The position numbers were made by a program, and so were the translations under genes. Shown here one piece after another: positions 22,869-31,533 of a stretch of DNA of 35,027 nucleotides (position 1 is its first letter; every line of letters starts with the position of its first letter). A model generated the notes under the pieces. The model searched no databases and was not told where the DNA came from. It saw nothing but the letters and a program-made list of their open reading frames with translations. Source of the stretch: Coriobacteriaceae bacterium (GTDB lineage: Bacteria; Actinomycetota; Coriobacteriia; Coriobacteriales; Atopobiaceae); NCBI GenBank assembly GCA_003862195.1, contig QOUO01000003.1, forward strand, positions 1-35,027, given 5' to 3'.

Positions 22869-23888
22869 TTACTCGACGCCGTCGAGCCCGTAGAACTCGA
22901 CGTGGGGGTCCCTGTCGAGCAGGAGCCCGATGACGTCGTCCAGTTTCCTTCCTTCGTACAGGATCGCGTGAACCGCGTCCGTGAGCGGGGACTCGATGCC
23001 GCGCTCGTGAGCGAGCTCCCACGTGCTGAGTGCGGCGCGGGCGCCCTCCACCACCATGCCGGTGGCGGACTCGTACTCCTCGAGCGTCGTGCCCTTTGCG
23101 TACGCCTCGCCAAACGTGCGGTTGCGCGAGTGGCGCGAGGTGCACGTTGCCACGAGGTCGCCCATGCCGGCCAGGCCCATGCAGGTGAGGGGCCGTCCGC
23201 CCATGGCGTTGGCGATGCGGCTGATCTCGGCCAGGCCGCGCGTCATGAGCACGGCGAGGGCGTTGTCGCCCAGGCCGAGCCCCGCGGAGACGCCACAGGC
23301 GATGGCGACGACGTTCTTGACGGCCGCGCACACCTCCACGCCCACGAGGTCGTCCGAGCGGTACACGCGGAACGCCTGCGAGACGAAGGCCTGCTGGAAG
23401 TACGAGACGACGTCCTCGCGGCTGCCCGCGACCACGGCGGCGCTCAGCATGCCGCGGCTGATCTCCTCCGCGTGGTTGGGGCCGGACAGGGCCGCCACGC
23501 GCTCGGGCTCTCCGAGGACGTCTGCCGCGACGTCCGCCATGAGGAGGTGCGTCTTGGGCTCGATGCCCTTCGTGAGCACGACGATCGGGAGGTCCTTCGG
23601 CACGCTTGGCGCCAGCTCCTCGCAGATGCCGCGGAGGAAGCTCGAGGGGGTGGCCAGGACCATAGACTCGGCGCCATCGAGCACCTGCGCAAAATCGTGG
23701 CTCGCGCTGACGTTGCCAGGCAGGACGTAGTCCTTGAGCTGACGGGGGTTGCGATGGTCGGAGTTGATGGAATCCGCCACGCGGGGCGAGTGCGCCCAGA
23801 TGCGCACCTCGTCCGCGTGGGGCGAGAGGAGCCCGCTGGCCGCGGTTCCCCACGAGCCCGAGCCGATGACCGCGATCTTTCCTGCCAT
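22869..23888 (-). CDS. gpsA: glycerol-3-phosphate dehydrogenase [NAD(P)+]
   Basis: A 339-residue cytoplasmic enzyme that reduces dihydroxyacetone phosphate to sn-glycerol-3-phosphate for phospholipid synthesis. It shows the GSGSWGTA nucleotide-binding loop (9-16), LTKGIE, SGPNHAEE, the catalytic lysine in AAVKNVVAIACG, and GLAGMGDLVATC followed by SRNRTFG. The start is ATG one base after the plsY stop. Order der-plsY-gpsA is a common conserved cluster: GpsA makes the substrate that PlsY acylates. Confidence 0.96.
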   Translation of the reverse strand: MAGKIAVIGSGSWGTAASGLLSPHADEVRIWAHSPRVADSINSDHRNPRQLKDYVLPGNVSASHDFAQVLDGAESMVLATPSSFLRGICEELAPSVPKDLPIVVLTKGIEPKTHLLMADVAADVLGEPERVAALSGPNHAEEISRGMLSAAVVAGSREDVVSYFQQAFVSQAFRVYRSDDLVGVEVCAAVKNVVAIACGVSAGLGLGDNALAVLMTRGLAEISRIANAMGGRPLTCMGLAGMGDLVATCTSRHSRNRTFGEAYAKGTTLEEYESATGMVVEGARAALSTWELAHERGIESPLTDAVHAILYEGRKLDDVIGLLLDRDPHVEFYGLDGVE

Positions 23889-23889
23889 G

Positions 23890-24570
23890 CTACTTGCGGC
23901 CCCCTTCGCTCCCCTGCTTGTGCACCGTGAACTTGCGCTCCGTCCCGTTGGCGAGCTTCACGATGTTCTTCCTGTGCGCGAAGGCGACCACCACCGTCAC
24001 GACGAGGATTGGGATGAGCCTGACGCCACGGATTCCCAGCGCGAACGAGATGATTGGCAGCGCGATGTCCGCGGAGACCGACCCGAGCGAGACGTAGTGC
24101 GAGGGAATCACGAGGACCAGGAACACGAGCAGCATGAGGAGTGCGACGGGCCAGTACAGGCCGAGCGCGGCGCCAAAGCCCACGCTGATGCCCTTGCCGC
24201 CGTGGAAGCCCAGGTACGGCGAGTACACGTGCCCGAGCACGCAGCTCATGTACAGGAGCGTGGCCACCCAGCCGTACGACCCGAGCGGGCTCGTGGCCCC
24301 AAAGTCTCCACCGAACGCCACGTTGGCGACGACCAGCCTGCACAGCAGCATGGCCACGAGGCCCTTGCCCGCGTCGCACAGGAACGTGAGCGCCGCCGCG
24401 CCCGCACCCGCGGATCGTGCGACGTTCGTCATCCCGATGTTGCCGGACCCGACGGTTCGCACGTCCACGTGCTCCTTGGAGTGCTTGGCGATGATGAGGC
24501 CGGAGGGGATCCCGCAGACGAGAAAAGCGGCAAGCATGCACGCGATAGTTGAAATGGCGATGACCGACAT
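23890..24570 (-). CDS. plsY: glycerol-3-phosphate acyltransferase PlsY
   Basis: A 226-residue integral membrane enzyme with about five to seven hydrophobic segments. It transfers an acyl group from acyl-phosphate to sn-glycerol-3-phosphate. The three PlsY cytoplasmic motifs are present: VGSGNIGMTN near 40-49, GHVYSPYLGFHGGKG near 113-127, and HRKN around 198-201. Its partner PlsX (acyl-phosphate synthesis) is not in the window. ATG 24570 lies three bases after the der stop. Together with gpsA and the PlsC half of the cmk fusion it covers glycerol-3-phosphate to phosphatidic acid. Confidence 0.95.
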   Translation of the reverse strand: MSVIAISTIACMLAAFLVCGIPSGLIIAKHSKEHVDVRTVGSGNIGMTNVARSAGAGAAALTFLCDAGKGLVAMLLCRLVVANVAFGGDFGATSPLGSYGWVATLLYMSCVLGHVYSPYLGFHGGKGISVGFGAALGLYWPVALLMLLVFLVLVIPSHYVSLGSVSADIALPIISFALGIRGVRLIPILVVTVVVAFAHRKNIVKLANGTERKFTVHKQGSEGGRK

Positions 24571-24573
24571 TGC

Positions 24574-25899
24574 CTAGACGTCCTTCCTCCTGAACCTGAG
24601 CCTCACGGGGGTGCCCTCGAGGTCGAAGGTCTCCCTCAGGCGGTTCTCGAGGAACCGCTCGTAGTTGTCGTCCACGAGGTCGGGGGCGTTGCAGAAGAAG
24701 GTGAAGACGGGTGGCTCCGAGCCGGTCTGCGTGCCGTAGTGGACCTTGAGCCTGCGGTTCTTGTACGTGACGGTGTGGCCGCTCTCGCGGATGGCCGTCA
24801 CGAGCCTGTTCAGCTCGGACGTCTTGACCTGGCGACGGTGGTTCTGGGCCGCCTTGACGGCGGCCGCGAGCGCCTTGTCCGTCGCGCGGCCCGTGAGCGC
24901 GGACACGTTGACGCTGGGCGCCCAGCGGCAGAACGTCATGCGCTGGTCCAGGCTCTGGACCACGGCGTCGCGCTTCTCGTCCGTGTCGATGAGGTCCCAC
25001 TTGTTGAGGACGATCACGAGGGCGCAGCCGCGGTCGATGGCCATGCCCGCGAGCTTCTGGTCCTGCTCCGTCACGCCGACGCTCGCGTCGACCACGAGCA
25101 GGCAGACGTCGGCCTTGTCCATGGCCTGGAGGCCCCTCACGAGGCTGTAGTACTCCACGTCCTCGTGGACCTGGGTCTTCTTGCGCATGCCTGCCGTGTC
25201 GACCAGGCGGATGCGGTTGCCCTTCCAGTCGATGTGGATGTCGACGGCGTCGCGGGTGGTGCCGGCGATGTCGCTCACGATGGAGCGGTTGCGCTTGGCG
25301 AGGCGGTTCGTGAGCGAGGACTTGCCCACGTTGGGCCTGCCGATGATGGCCACGTTCAGGACGCCCTCGTCCCTCTCCTCCGGCTCGTCGTCATCCTCGG
25401 GCGGGAGCGCGGCGACCACGTCGTCCAAAAGGTCTCCCGTGCCGTGGCCGTGGCCGGCGGATATGCCGCGCGGCTCGCCGACGCCGAGAGAGTAGTAGTC
25501 CCAGGCGTTCAGGTCCTGGTTGGGGTCGTCGAGCTTGTTGACGCAGAGGAACACGGGCTTGCCGGAGCGGCGGACCACGCGCGCGACCTCCTCGTCCTCG
25601 TCCGTGACGCCCACGGTGCCGTCGACCACGAACACGATGACGTCGGCCTCGTCGCACGCGGCGAGCGCCTGCTCGCGGATGCGGGGCGCGAAGACGTCCT
25701 TGCTCTTGATGGACTCGATGCCGCCCGTGTCGATGAGCGTGAACTCGCGACCGTTCCAGTCGCAGTCGTGGTACGAGCGGTCGCGCGTGACGCCGCGAGA
25801 CTCGTGTACGATGGCGTCACGATTGACGGCCAGGCGGTTGACCAGCGTGGACTTGCCCACGTTGGGCCTGCCGACAACGGCGACGATTGGCTTAGACAT
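24574..25899 (-). CDS. der: ribosome biogenesis GTPase Der (EngA)
   Basis: A 441-residue protein with two tandem GTPase domains and a C-terminal KH-like domain, acting in 50S ribosome assembly. Domain 1 has GRPNVGKST at 10-18, the DTGG G3 motif and NKLD. Domain 2 begins with GRPNVGKSS near 190 and has DTAGMR and NKWD. The inter-domain linker is acidic (PPEDDDEPEERDEG). ATG 25899 has AAGGAG four bases upstream. It follows a 133-base gap after ispH and leads the plsY-gpsA cluster. Confidence 0.97.
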   Translation of the reverse strand: MSKPIVAVVGRPNVGKSTLVNRLAVNRDAIVHESRGVTRDRSYHDCDWNGREFTLIDTGGIESIKSKDVFAPRIREQALAACDEADVIVFVVDGTVGVTDEDEEVARVVRRSGKPVFLCVNKLDDPNQDLNAWDYYSLGVGEPRGISAGHGHGTGDLLDDVVAALPPEDDDEPEERDEGVLNVAIIGRPNVGKSSLTNRLAKRNRSIVSDIAGTTRDAVDIHIDWKGNRIRLVDTAGMRKKTQVHEDVEYYSLVRGLQAMDKADVCLLVVDASVGVTEQDQKLAGMAIDRGCALVIVLNKWDLIDTDEKRDAVVQSLDQRMTFCRWAPSVNVSALTGRATDKALAAAVKAAQNHRRQVKTSELNRLVTAIRESGHTVTYKNRRLKVHYGTQTGSEPPVFTFFCNAPDLVDDNYERFLENRLRETFDLEGTPVRLRFRRKDV

Positions 25900-26018
25900 A
25901 TCACTCCTTGCTGTTGGTGCACTGTTATGCCCAGTCTACCATTCGCGCGGCGGGGCTATTCTGTTGGGAACGTCCCACACCAACTGTGCGGAACCGTGGC
26001 GCATGGCGCACCGCGTAC

Positions 26019-26031
26019 GGGCGAGAAGGGC
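26019..26031 (+). repeat. 13-mer GGGCGAGAAGRNC (copy 9, intergenic)
   Basis: Exact copy in the der-ispH gap, ending one base before the ispH stop codon (26033-26035) on the opposite strand. Here no protein constraint can explain it. Confidence 0.8.
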
Positions 26032-26032
26032 G

Positions 26033-26899
26033 CTACGCCATGGTCGCGCCGGAAAGCTCGCGGATGCGGGCGCACACCTCGTCTATCTGCTCCTGCGGGG
26101 TCGAGGCACCGGCCGTGACGCCGATGGTGTCCGCGCCGTCGAACCAGCCTGCCTCGAGCTCGTCAGCCTGCTCCACGTGGTGCGTCTGCGAGCAGGATGC
26201 CGAGCAGATCTTGGCGAGGCGCCTTGTGTTGGCGGACATGCGCCCGCCGATCACGACCATGACGTCGGATTTTGCCGCGAGCTCCGCCGCGGCGGCCTGG
26301 CGTGCTGAGGTGGCCTCGCAGATGGTGTCGATTACGCGGACCTCATCCGTCCTGCCGATGAGGTTTGATACTAGCTCCCTCAGGCGCGCGCGGGACTGCG
26401 TGGTCTGCACCACGACGCCCACCTTGTGCGCGAGCCTGAGGCCGAGCACGTCCTCGGGCGCCTGCACGACGGTGGCGCCGGGCGCGTGGCCCAAGGTGCC
26501 CGTGACCTCGGGATGGCCCTCCTCGCCAAAGACGAGGACCTGGTAGCCCTCGCGTGTGAGGCGCTCCGCGGCCTGGTGCGCGCGGATGACGAAGGGGCAG
26601 GTGGCGTCGAGCACCGTGTCCGCGCTGGCGCGGGCGCGCTCCTCCTCCTCGGGGGTGACGCCGTGCGTGCGCAGGACGAGCGTGCCGCCCTCGAACTGGT
26701 CGGGCTCCTCCGCCACGGTGACGCCGGACTTGGCCAGCGACTCCACGACGGTCGGGTTGTGGATGAGCGGGCCGAGCGTGTGAATGGGTCCGTCTGCCTT
26801 GGCGGCGGCCTCTCGCACGAGGTCGAGCGCACGGTTCACGCCATAGCAGGCGCCCGCCTCGCGGGCCACGACGATGGTCGGCGTGTTCTTCTCCCCCAC
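26033..26899 (-). CDS. ispH: 4-hydroxy-3-methylbut-2-enyl diphosphate reductase
   Basis: A 288-residue [4Fe-4S] enzyme for the last step of the MEP isoprenoid pathway, making IPP and DMAPP. Cluster cysteines are at 18 (AGACYGVNRAL), 101 (DATCPFV) and 194 (DTICEATSARQ); His47 and His79 (THGV) are the conserved substrate histidines. The start is GTG with AGGAGG five to six bases upstream, 25 bases after the end of the cmk-plsC fusion. A one-mismatch copy of the 13-mer overlaps codons 2-5, and an exact copy lies one base beyond the stop codon. No ribosomal protein S1 fusion is present. Confidence 0.96.
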   Translation of the reverse strand: MGEKNTPTIVVAREAGACYGVNRALDLVREAAAKADGPIHTLGPLIHNPTVVESLAKSGVTVAEEPDQFEGGTLVLRTHGVTPEEEERARASADTVLDATCPFVIRAHQAAERLTREGYQVLVFGEEGHPEVTGTLGHAPGATVVQAPEDVLGLRLAHKVGVVVQTTQSRARLRELVSNLIGRTDEVRVIDTICEATSARQAAAAELAAKSDVMVVIGGRMSANTRRLAKICSASCSQTHHVEQADELEAGWFDGADTIGVTAGASTPQEQIDEVCARIRELSGATMA

Positions 26900-26923
26900 G
26901 GGGTCCTCCTGACTCTTCTGCTC

Positions 26924-28456
26924 CTACTTCTTGTTGGGATGCTCCTGGCGGAGTTCGTCGCGCAGGGCGTACACGCGCTCCATGGCGACCTCCTCCATGC
27001 GCTGGGCCTGCTGCTTCCTGCCCTTGACGCCAAGGTCCGAGAACTCGATGCAGTCTCCGGCCTTGCAGAACACGCGGCCGAAGCGCTTCCAGTGCGTGCC
27101 CCTGGGCGTGATGTCGCGCGCGCCCACGATGGCCATGGGCTGCACGGGGGCCTTGGCCATCTGCGCCATGAGCGAGAAGCCGCCATGAATGGTGACCGGC
27201 TGGTCGTCACTCTTGATGCGGGTGCCCTCCGGGAAGATGAGCACGACCTCGCCGCGTTTGAGCGCGGCCTGCGCGCGACGGACCGCCTTGAGGTCGGCCG
27301 TGCCGCGCTTGATGGGGATGGTTCCCGCGCGCGAGAAGACCCACGACACGAACGTGTTGGTGTAGAACTCGCTCTTGGCGATGGCGCGGACGCGCTTGCC
27401 GTGGTAGTAGAGCGAGCAGATGACGATGACGGGGTCGAGCATCGACGTGTGGTTCATGACCACCACGCGGCCGCGGTCGTCATCCCAGAGCTTGCGGGCA
27501 TCCTCGATCTTCCACGGCCACAGCACCTTGGTGACGAAGGTGACGATGGCCGCAGCAACCGCGTAGAGGGCGCGCGCCGGAAGCGGGAACTCGCGCATGC
27601 CGTGGTCGTAGTAGTCGTCAAACGTGTTGCCGGCAAACGCGCGCATCTTGCCGGGCTTGTTCTTCTCGCCCGTTGCGCCCTTGGGAGCAGGCTTCTTAGC
27701 TGGGGCCGCCTCCTGCGCCTTGGCGGCCGCGGGAGCCTCCGGCTCTGCCGGGACGGGCGCCTGGGACTTTGAGCGGGCCTCGTCCATGAGGTCCACGATC
27801 TTCTGGACCACCTCGTCGGGCGCGAGGCCGGAGTTATCGATCAGGTGCGCGTCCGCGGCGGGCTTCAGCGGGGACTCCTTGCGCGAGGAGTCGAGCTTGT
27901 CGCGGCGCACCAGGTCGCGCAGGATCTGTTGCTCCTCGGCCGCGTCAGCCTTGGCGCTCGCGTCCTGGCCGGCGTCCCCGCCCTCGCGCTGCACCGCGCG
28001 GCGGTGGGCACGGGCGGCGGCGTCCGCCGTCAGGAAGACCTTCACCTCTGCGTTGGGGAAGACGACGGTGCCGATGTCGCGACCCTCTGCCACGACGTCG
28101 CCCGTGTAGCCGAGCTCCCTCTGGCGCTCGACCATGGCGTGCCTCACGCGCGGGTAGGCCGCCACGACGGAGACGTTCCTGTCCACCTCCGGAGTTCGGA
28201 TCTGGTGCGTGACCTCCTGGCCGTCGATGAGCACGGTCTGGCCCTCGGCGGAGCGGCCAAAGTCGATGCGCGCTGCCTCGGCCACCTTGGAGACGGCCTC
28301 CTCGTCGTTCACGTCGATCCCGTCCGCGAGGCACTTGTACGTGACCGAGCGGTACATCGCGCCCGTGTCCAGGAACTTGAGGTTGCACCTCTTGGCAATG
28401 GCGTGAGCGGTCGTGGACTTGCCGGACCCGGCCGGCCCGTCGATGGCGACTATCAT
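26924..28456 (-). CDS. cmk: fusion of cytidylate kinase and 1-acyl-glycerol-3-phosphate acyltransferase
   Basis: A 510-residue two-enzyme protein. Residues 1-228 are cytidylate kinase (CMP/dCMP to the diphosphate), with Walker A GPAGSGKST at 7-15, DTGAMYR at 30-36 and EGRDIGT at 124-130. Residues about 229-270 are an Ala/Pro/Lys-rich linker. Residues about 280-510 are a PlsC-type acyltransferase with NHTSMLD at 335-341 (the His-x4-Asp catalytic motif) and FPEGTR at 408-413. No stop or frame change separates the halves. In many Clostridia cmk and plsC are neighbours before ispH, so this looks like fusion of an ancestral pair. The ATG overlaps the upstream phosphatase stop (ATGA). The linker contains the 13-mer repeat. 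Confidence 0.93.
   Translation of the reverse strand: MIVAIDGPAGSGKSTTAHAIAKRCNLKFLDTGAMYRSVTYKCLADGIDVNDEEAVSKVAEAARIDFGRSAEGQTVLIDGQEVTHQIRTPEVDRNVSVVAAYPRVRHAMVERQRELGYTGDVVAEGRDIGTVVFPNAEVKVFLTADAAARAHRRAVQREGGDAGQDASAKADAAEEQQILRDLVRRDKLDSSRKESPLKPAADAHLIDNSGLAPDEVVQKIVDLMDEARSKSQAPVPAEPEAPAAAKAQEAAPAKKPAPKGATGEKNKPGKMRAFAGNTFDDYYDHGMREFPLPARALYAVAAAIVTFVTKVLWPWKIEDARKLWDDDRGRVVVMNHTSMLDPVIVICSLYYHGKRVRAIAKSEFYTNTFVSWVFSRAGTIPIKRGTADLKAVRRAQAALKRGEVVLIFPEGTRIKSDDQPVTIHGGFSLMAQMAKAPVQPMAIVGARDITPRGTHWKRFGRVFCKAGDCIEFSDLGVKGRKQQAQRMEEVAMERVYALRDELRQEHPNKK
27659..27671 (-). repeat. 13-mer GGGCGAGAAGRNC (copy 10)
   Basis: Exact copy in the low-complexity linker of the cmk-plsC fusion, read as Gly-Glu-Lys-Asn. 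Confidence 0.8.
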
Positions 28457-29130
28457 TTGTCCTCGCTTCCCGAGATGTTCTGGGTGGTGTCGATTCCTAT
28501 GAGACTTGGGTCCTTGGCGCGGCGGGCGACCTCCTCCGGCGCGAGCGCGAGCGCCGCGAGCGAGAAGTGCCCGTCCCCGTACGTGAGGACCTGCGAGCTC
28601 ACGTTGGGGAGCGTCACGTGCCAGAACGTGCTGAGTGGCGTGCCGAACACGGCACCCAGGATGGCGCGGGACATGCCGCCGTGGCTGATGCAGGCCGTGC
28701 GCCCCTCGAGCGGAGCGAGGTCGTCCAGCACGGTACGTGCGCGGGCGAGAAGGTCCTCGAAGCTTTCCGCACCCGGTGCGGCGATGGAATGGCCATCCTG
28801 GTCCAGGGGCCAGGGGAAGTCGTATCCCATGCGGTGCACCTCGTCCATGTGCAGTCCCTGCACGCTGCCGAAGTTGATCTCCGCGAGGTTCTGGTGCACC
28901 TCGCACGGCACGCCGAGCGCGAAGGCGGCCTCCTCCGCGATGGAGCGGCAGCGCGAGAGCGGCGAGCACCAGATGCGGTCCGGCTTCCAGGCCACGACGG
29001 CCTTGATGGCGCGGCGCATCTGCTCCTCTCCCCTGGGCGTGAGGTCGACGTCGATCCTGCCGGAAAGGACGCCGGCCATGTTCTCGCGCGTCTCCGGATG
29101 GCGCATGAGCAAAATCCTGTGGCTGGGCAT
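28453..29130 (-). CDS. histidine phosphatase family protein
   Basis: A 225-residue phosphoglycerate-mutase-like phosphatase. The catalytic histidine is in LMRHPETREN near 8-17; most relatives have Arg-His-Gly, here the third residue is Pro. The second histidine is in SHGGMSRAI near 146-154, and SPLSRC with the AEINFG block complete the family pattern. The substrate is unknown; CobC-like, sugar-phosphate or nucleotide phosphatase roles are all open. ATG 29130 overlaps the rluB stop (TGATG) and has GGGAGG eight bases upstream. It overlaps the cmk-plsC start by four bases at its other end. Confidence 0.86.
   Translation of the reverse strand: MPSHRILLMRHPETRENMAGVLSGRIDVDLTPRGEEQMRRAIKAVVAWKPDRIWCSPLSRCRSIAEEAAFALGVPCEVHQNLAEINFGSVQGLHMDEVHRMGYDFPWPLDQDGHSIAAPGAESFEDLLARARTVLDDLAPLEGRTACISHGGMSRAILGAVFGTPLSTFWHVTLPNVSSQVLTYGDGHFSLAALALAPEEVARRAKDPSLIGIDTTQNISGSEDK
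28743..28755 (+). repeat. 13-mer GGGCGAGAAGRNC (copy 11)
   Basis: Exact copy antisense to the histidine phosphatase gene, where the sense codons read Asp-Leu-Leu-Ala with CTT for Leu. Confidence 0.8.
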
Positions 29131-29957
29131 CAGCCCACCTCCCGTTTTGTGTTGTTGCGCGGCGCCTGCGACTCCACGGCCGAGCGCTCCTGGGCCGTGA
29201 GCGGGCGCCACTGGCCCGGCATGAGGCCGCTGAGCCTGAGCGGGCCAAACTCGTCCCGGTGCAGGCGCACGACCTCGTGACCGATGGAGCGGAGCATCTT
29301 CTTTACCTGGTGCTTCCTACCCTCGTGGATGCTGAGCGAGACCACCGCGTGGTTGTAGGGCACGCCCTCCGGCGCCACGGGCAGCGCTGCCGGGTCATCC
29401 GCCGCGAGCAGCTGTGCCTTGGCGGGGGCCGCCACGCCGTCGGGCATCCTCACGCCGTCGCGCAGCATCTGCAGCTGGTGGCGGCTCGGCACGCCCCTCA
29501 CGAGCGCCACGTAGTGCTTCCACACGTGGCTCGAGGGGTGGAGCATGGCGTTTGCCACGTCGCCGTTGGTCGTGAAGAGGAGAAGACCGGTCGTGTCCGT
29601 GTCGAGGCGTCCCACGGGGAAGAGCCCCGGGTATCGGTCGGTCGGCACGAGCGAGGCGACGCACGGGCGGCCCTGCGGGTCGCTCATGGTCGTGACGTAG
29701 CCCGCGGGCTTGTAGAGCATCACGTAGGCGTGCTCGTCCGCGAGGTGGCACTCCACGCCGTCCACGGTCACGACGTCGCGGTCCGGCACGACCTTGCTGC
29801 CAAGCTCGGTCACGACCTGGCCGTTTACGCGCACGCGTCCGGCCGTCATGAGGTTCTCGGACCCGCGGCGGCTCGCGACGCCGGCGCGTGCCAGGAAGCG
29901 CTGCAGGCGCATGGTGTACTCGATGTCGCGGTCGCCATCGGCTGGCGTCTGGCCCAT
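29130..29957 (-). CDS. rluB: rRNA pseudouridine synthase (RluB/RsuA family)
   Basis: A 275-residue pseudouridine synthase that probably modifies 23S rRNA. The S4 RNA-binding domain is at about 16-65 (RLQRFLARAGVASRR), and the catalytic Asp119 lies in GRLDTDTTGLLLFT. EGRKHQVKKML near 220-230 is the third family motif. Its position next to scpA and scpB is the common arrangement for rluB. The ATG at 29957 overlaps the scpB stop as TGATG, with AGGAGG ten bases upstream; an ATG at 29912 would match the usual N terminus but has no ribosome site. Confidence 0.93.
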   Translation of the reverse strand: MGQTPADGDRDIEYTMRLQRFLARAGVASRRGSENLMTAGRVRVNGQVVTELGSKVVPDRDVVTVDGVECHLADEHAYVMLYKPAGYVTTMSDPQGRPCVASLVPTDRYPGLFPVGRLDTDTTGLLLFTTNGDVANAMLHPSSHVWKHYVALVRGVPSRHQLQMLRDGVRMPDGVAAPAKAQLLAADDPAALPVAPEGVPYNHAVVSLSIHEGRKHQVKKMLRSIGHEVVRLHRDEFGPLRLSGLMPGQWRPLTAQERSAVESQAPRNNTKREVG

Positions 29958-30718
29958 CAGCCGTCCACCTCCTGCGAGCCGTCATCCTGGGCATCAGGCT
30001 GCGGCGATGGGGGCTCGTCCTTCTCGCCCATAGCGTTGACAGCGGGCGCGTCGAGGTCCTCGTCCGCGTAGTCGTCGCCCATGAGCTCCTGCTCCTCGTC
30101 GATGTCGTCCGCGGCCTCCTCGAGCGTGGAGGATATGGCGCGGCCGGACAGGCGCTCGCGGATGAAGCGCTTGGACTCCTCGTCGGGCGCGAAGTCCTCG
30201 AGCGGCGGGAGCTCCTTGAGCGACTTGAGGCCGAAGGTCTCCAGGAAGCGCGGCGTGGTGCCAAAGAGCGTGGCCCTGCTGCGGTCGCGCTCGTGGCCCA
30301 TCTCGCGCACGAGGCCCTTCTCCTTGAGGGATGCGATCACGCCGTCGGAGTTGACGCCGCGCACGGCCTTGACGCCCTCGCGCGTGACCGGCTGGTGGTA
30401 GGCAATCACGGCAAGGGTCTCGAGCGCGGCCTGGGAGAGCTTGCGCGTGTCCCACGAGAGCACGTAGCGTTCGACGACGTCGTGGTAGGCGGGGTGCGTG
30501 AAGAGCCGCCAGCCGCCGGCGACCTCGCGCAGCTGGAAGCCGCGGTTGGCGTCGGAGTACTCCGCCGAGAGCTCCGCCAGGGCGGACGCGGCCTCGCTCG
30601 GCTCCACGCCCAGGATGCTGGAGAGGTCCGTCGCTGGCACGGCGTCGGTCGACACGAGCAGCAGCGCCTCGATCGCTCCCTTGAGCGAGTCGTGGTCAAG
30701 GTGTTCGAGTTCCTGCAT
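29957..30718 (-). CDS. scpB: segregation and condensation protein B
   Basis: A 253-residue kleisin-interacting subunit of the SMC-ScpAB condensin. Two winged-helix domains are visible in about 1-165 (EALLLVSTDAVPATDLSSIL, then LETLAVIAYHQPVTREGV and GTTPRFLETFGL). The last 80 residues are acidic and low-complexity (DDIDEEQELMGDDYADEDL), longer than in many ScpB proteins, and hold one 13-mer repeat. The start overlaps the scpA stop by TGATG. Confidence 0.94.
   Translation of the reverse strand: MQELEHLDHDSLKGAIEALLLVSTDAVPATDLSSILGVEPSEAASALAELSAEYSDANRGFQLREVAGGWRLFTHPAYHDVVERYVLSWDTRKLSQAALETLAVIAYHQPVTREGVKAVRGVNSDGVIASLKEKGLVREMGHERDRSRATLFGTTPRFLETFGLKSLKELPPLEDFAPDEESKRFIRERLSGRAISSTLEEAADDIDEEQELMGDDYADEDLDAPAVNAMGEKDEPPSPQPDAQDDGSQEVDG
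30017..30029 (-). repeat. 13-mer GGGCGAGAAGRNC (copy 12)
   Basis: Exact copy in the disordered tail of scpB, read as Gly-Glu-Lys-Asp. Confidence 0.8.
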
Positions 30719-31533
30719 CAGATTCCCTCCTCGATGCTCGTGAGGTCCGATTCGTCCAGCTCGAAGGGCTTGGCGCCCTCCACGCGCGCGACGTCTATCT
30801 CCTCGAAGTTGCGCTCCTGCGACAGCACGACGGAGCCGCGCTTCTCGAGCTCGAGGATCGCCAGAAACGTCGCGACGACGTTCTCGTTCCTCAGGTCGCC
30901 GTCGAGCAGCTCCGAGAAGCTCACGAGCGGCTTGTTGCGCGTCACCCGGTCAACGGCGGCAACCGTGAGCGCGATGGGCATGCGCTTGGGCGCCACGTGC
31001 TCCGCCTCGAGGAGGAACCCCTGGCGGCGGCTGTCGAGGTCCGCACAGATGACGGCCAGCGAGCGCAGCGTGATGCCCTCGAGGTAGTCGGGCATGAGGC
31101 CCATGAACTCGGGGTCGGGCCCGGCGGTCCTGGGCTCCATGAGGCTCTCGGCCTCCATGCGGCTCGCGAGCGCGGCCGCAGCGTTCCTGAACTGCTTGTA
31201 CGCGATGAGCCTTGCGATGAGGACCTCGCGCGCCTCGTCGGGCGAGAGGTTCGCGAGGTCGTCCTCGTCCTCATCCTCGGGCTGCGCCTTGGGGCGGGCC
31301 GCGTCTTGCGGCACGAGCGAGGCGGCCTTCATGTCGAGGAGTGTTGACGCCACCAGCACGAAGTCGCTCGCCACGTCGAGGTCGAGCTCGCCCATGGCCT
31401 GCACCTCGTGCAGGTACTGGTCCGCCACTTCGGCTATCGATATAGACCCGATGGCCAGCTTCTGACGGCTCACCAGCTGCAGAAGCAGGTCGAACGGACC
31501 CGAGTACGCCTGTGTCTTAACGTTGTACGACAA
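30718..31533 (-). CDS. scpA: segregation and condensation protein A
   Basis: A 271-residue kleisin that links the SMC heads in the chromosome condensin. The N terminus YSGPFDLLLQLVSRQKLAIGSI is the ScpA signature, and the C-terminal winged helix (VATFLAILELEKRGSV) is intact. The middle is acidic (PEDEDEDDLANL). The start is TTG directly after the upstream protease stop, with a GGGGG run six bases before it. smc is not in the window. Confidence 0.94.
   Translation of the reverse strand: MSYNVKTQAYSGPFDLLLQLVSRQKLAIGSISIAEVADQYLHEVQAMGELDLDVASDFVLVASTLLDMKAASLVPQDAARPKAQPEDEDEDDLANLSPDEAREVLIARLIAYKQFRNAAAALASRMEAESLMEPRTAGPDPEFMGLMPDYLEGITLRSLAVICADLDSRRQGFLLEAEHVAPKRMPIALTVAAVDRVTRNKPLVSFSELLDGDLRNENVVATFLAILELEKRGSVVLSQERNFEEIDVARVEGAKPFELDESDLTSIEEGI

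Noticed and set aside
26885-26897. Motif copy overlapping the ispH start as a ribosome site or regulatory element of ispH
   Set aside because: A normal AGGAGG lies upstream of the GTG; the sequence is a one-mismatch copy of the general repeat and is inside the coding sequence.
11028-30139. Frequent use of ATA before serine TCN codons (the word ATATCC)
   Set aside because: Other Ile-Ser pairs use ATC TCC (for example in both ABC half-transporters), so this is a codon-context tendency rather than a clear signal.
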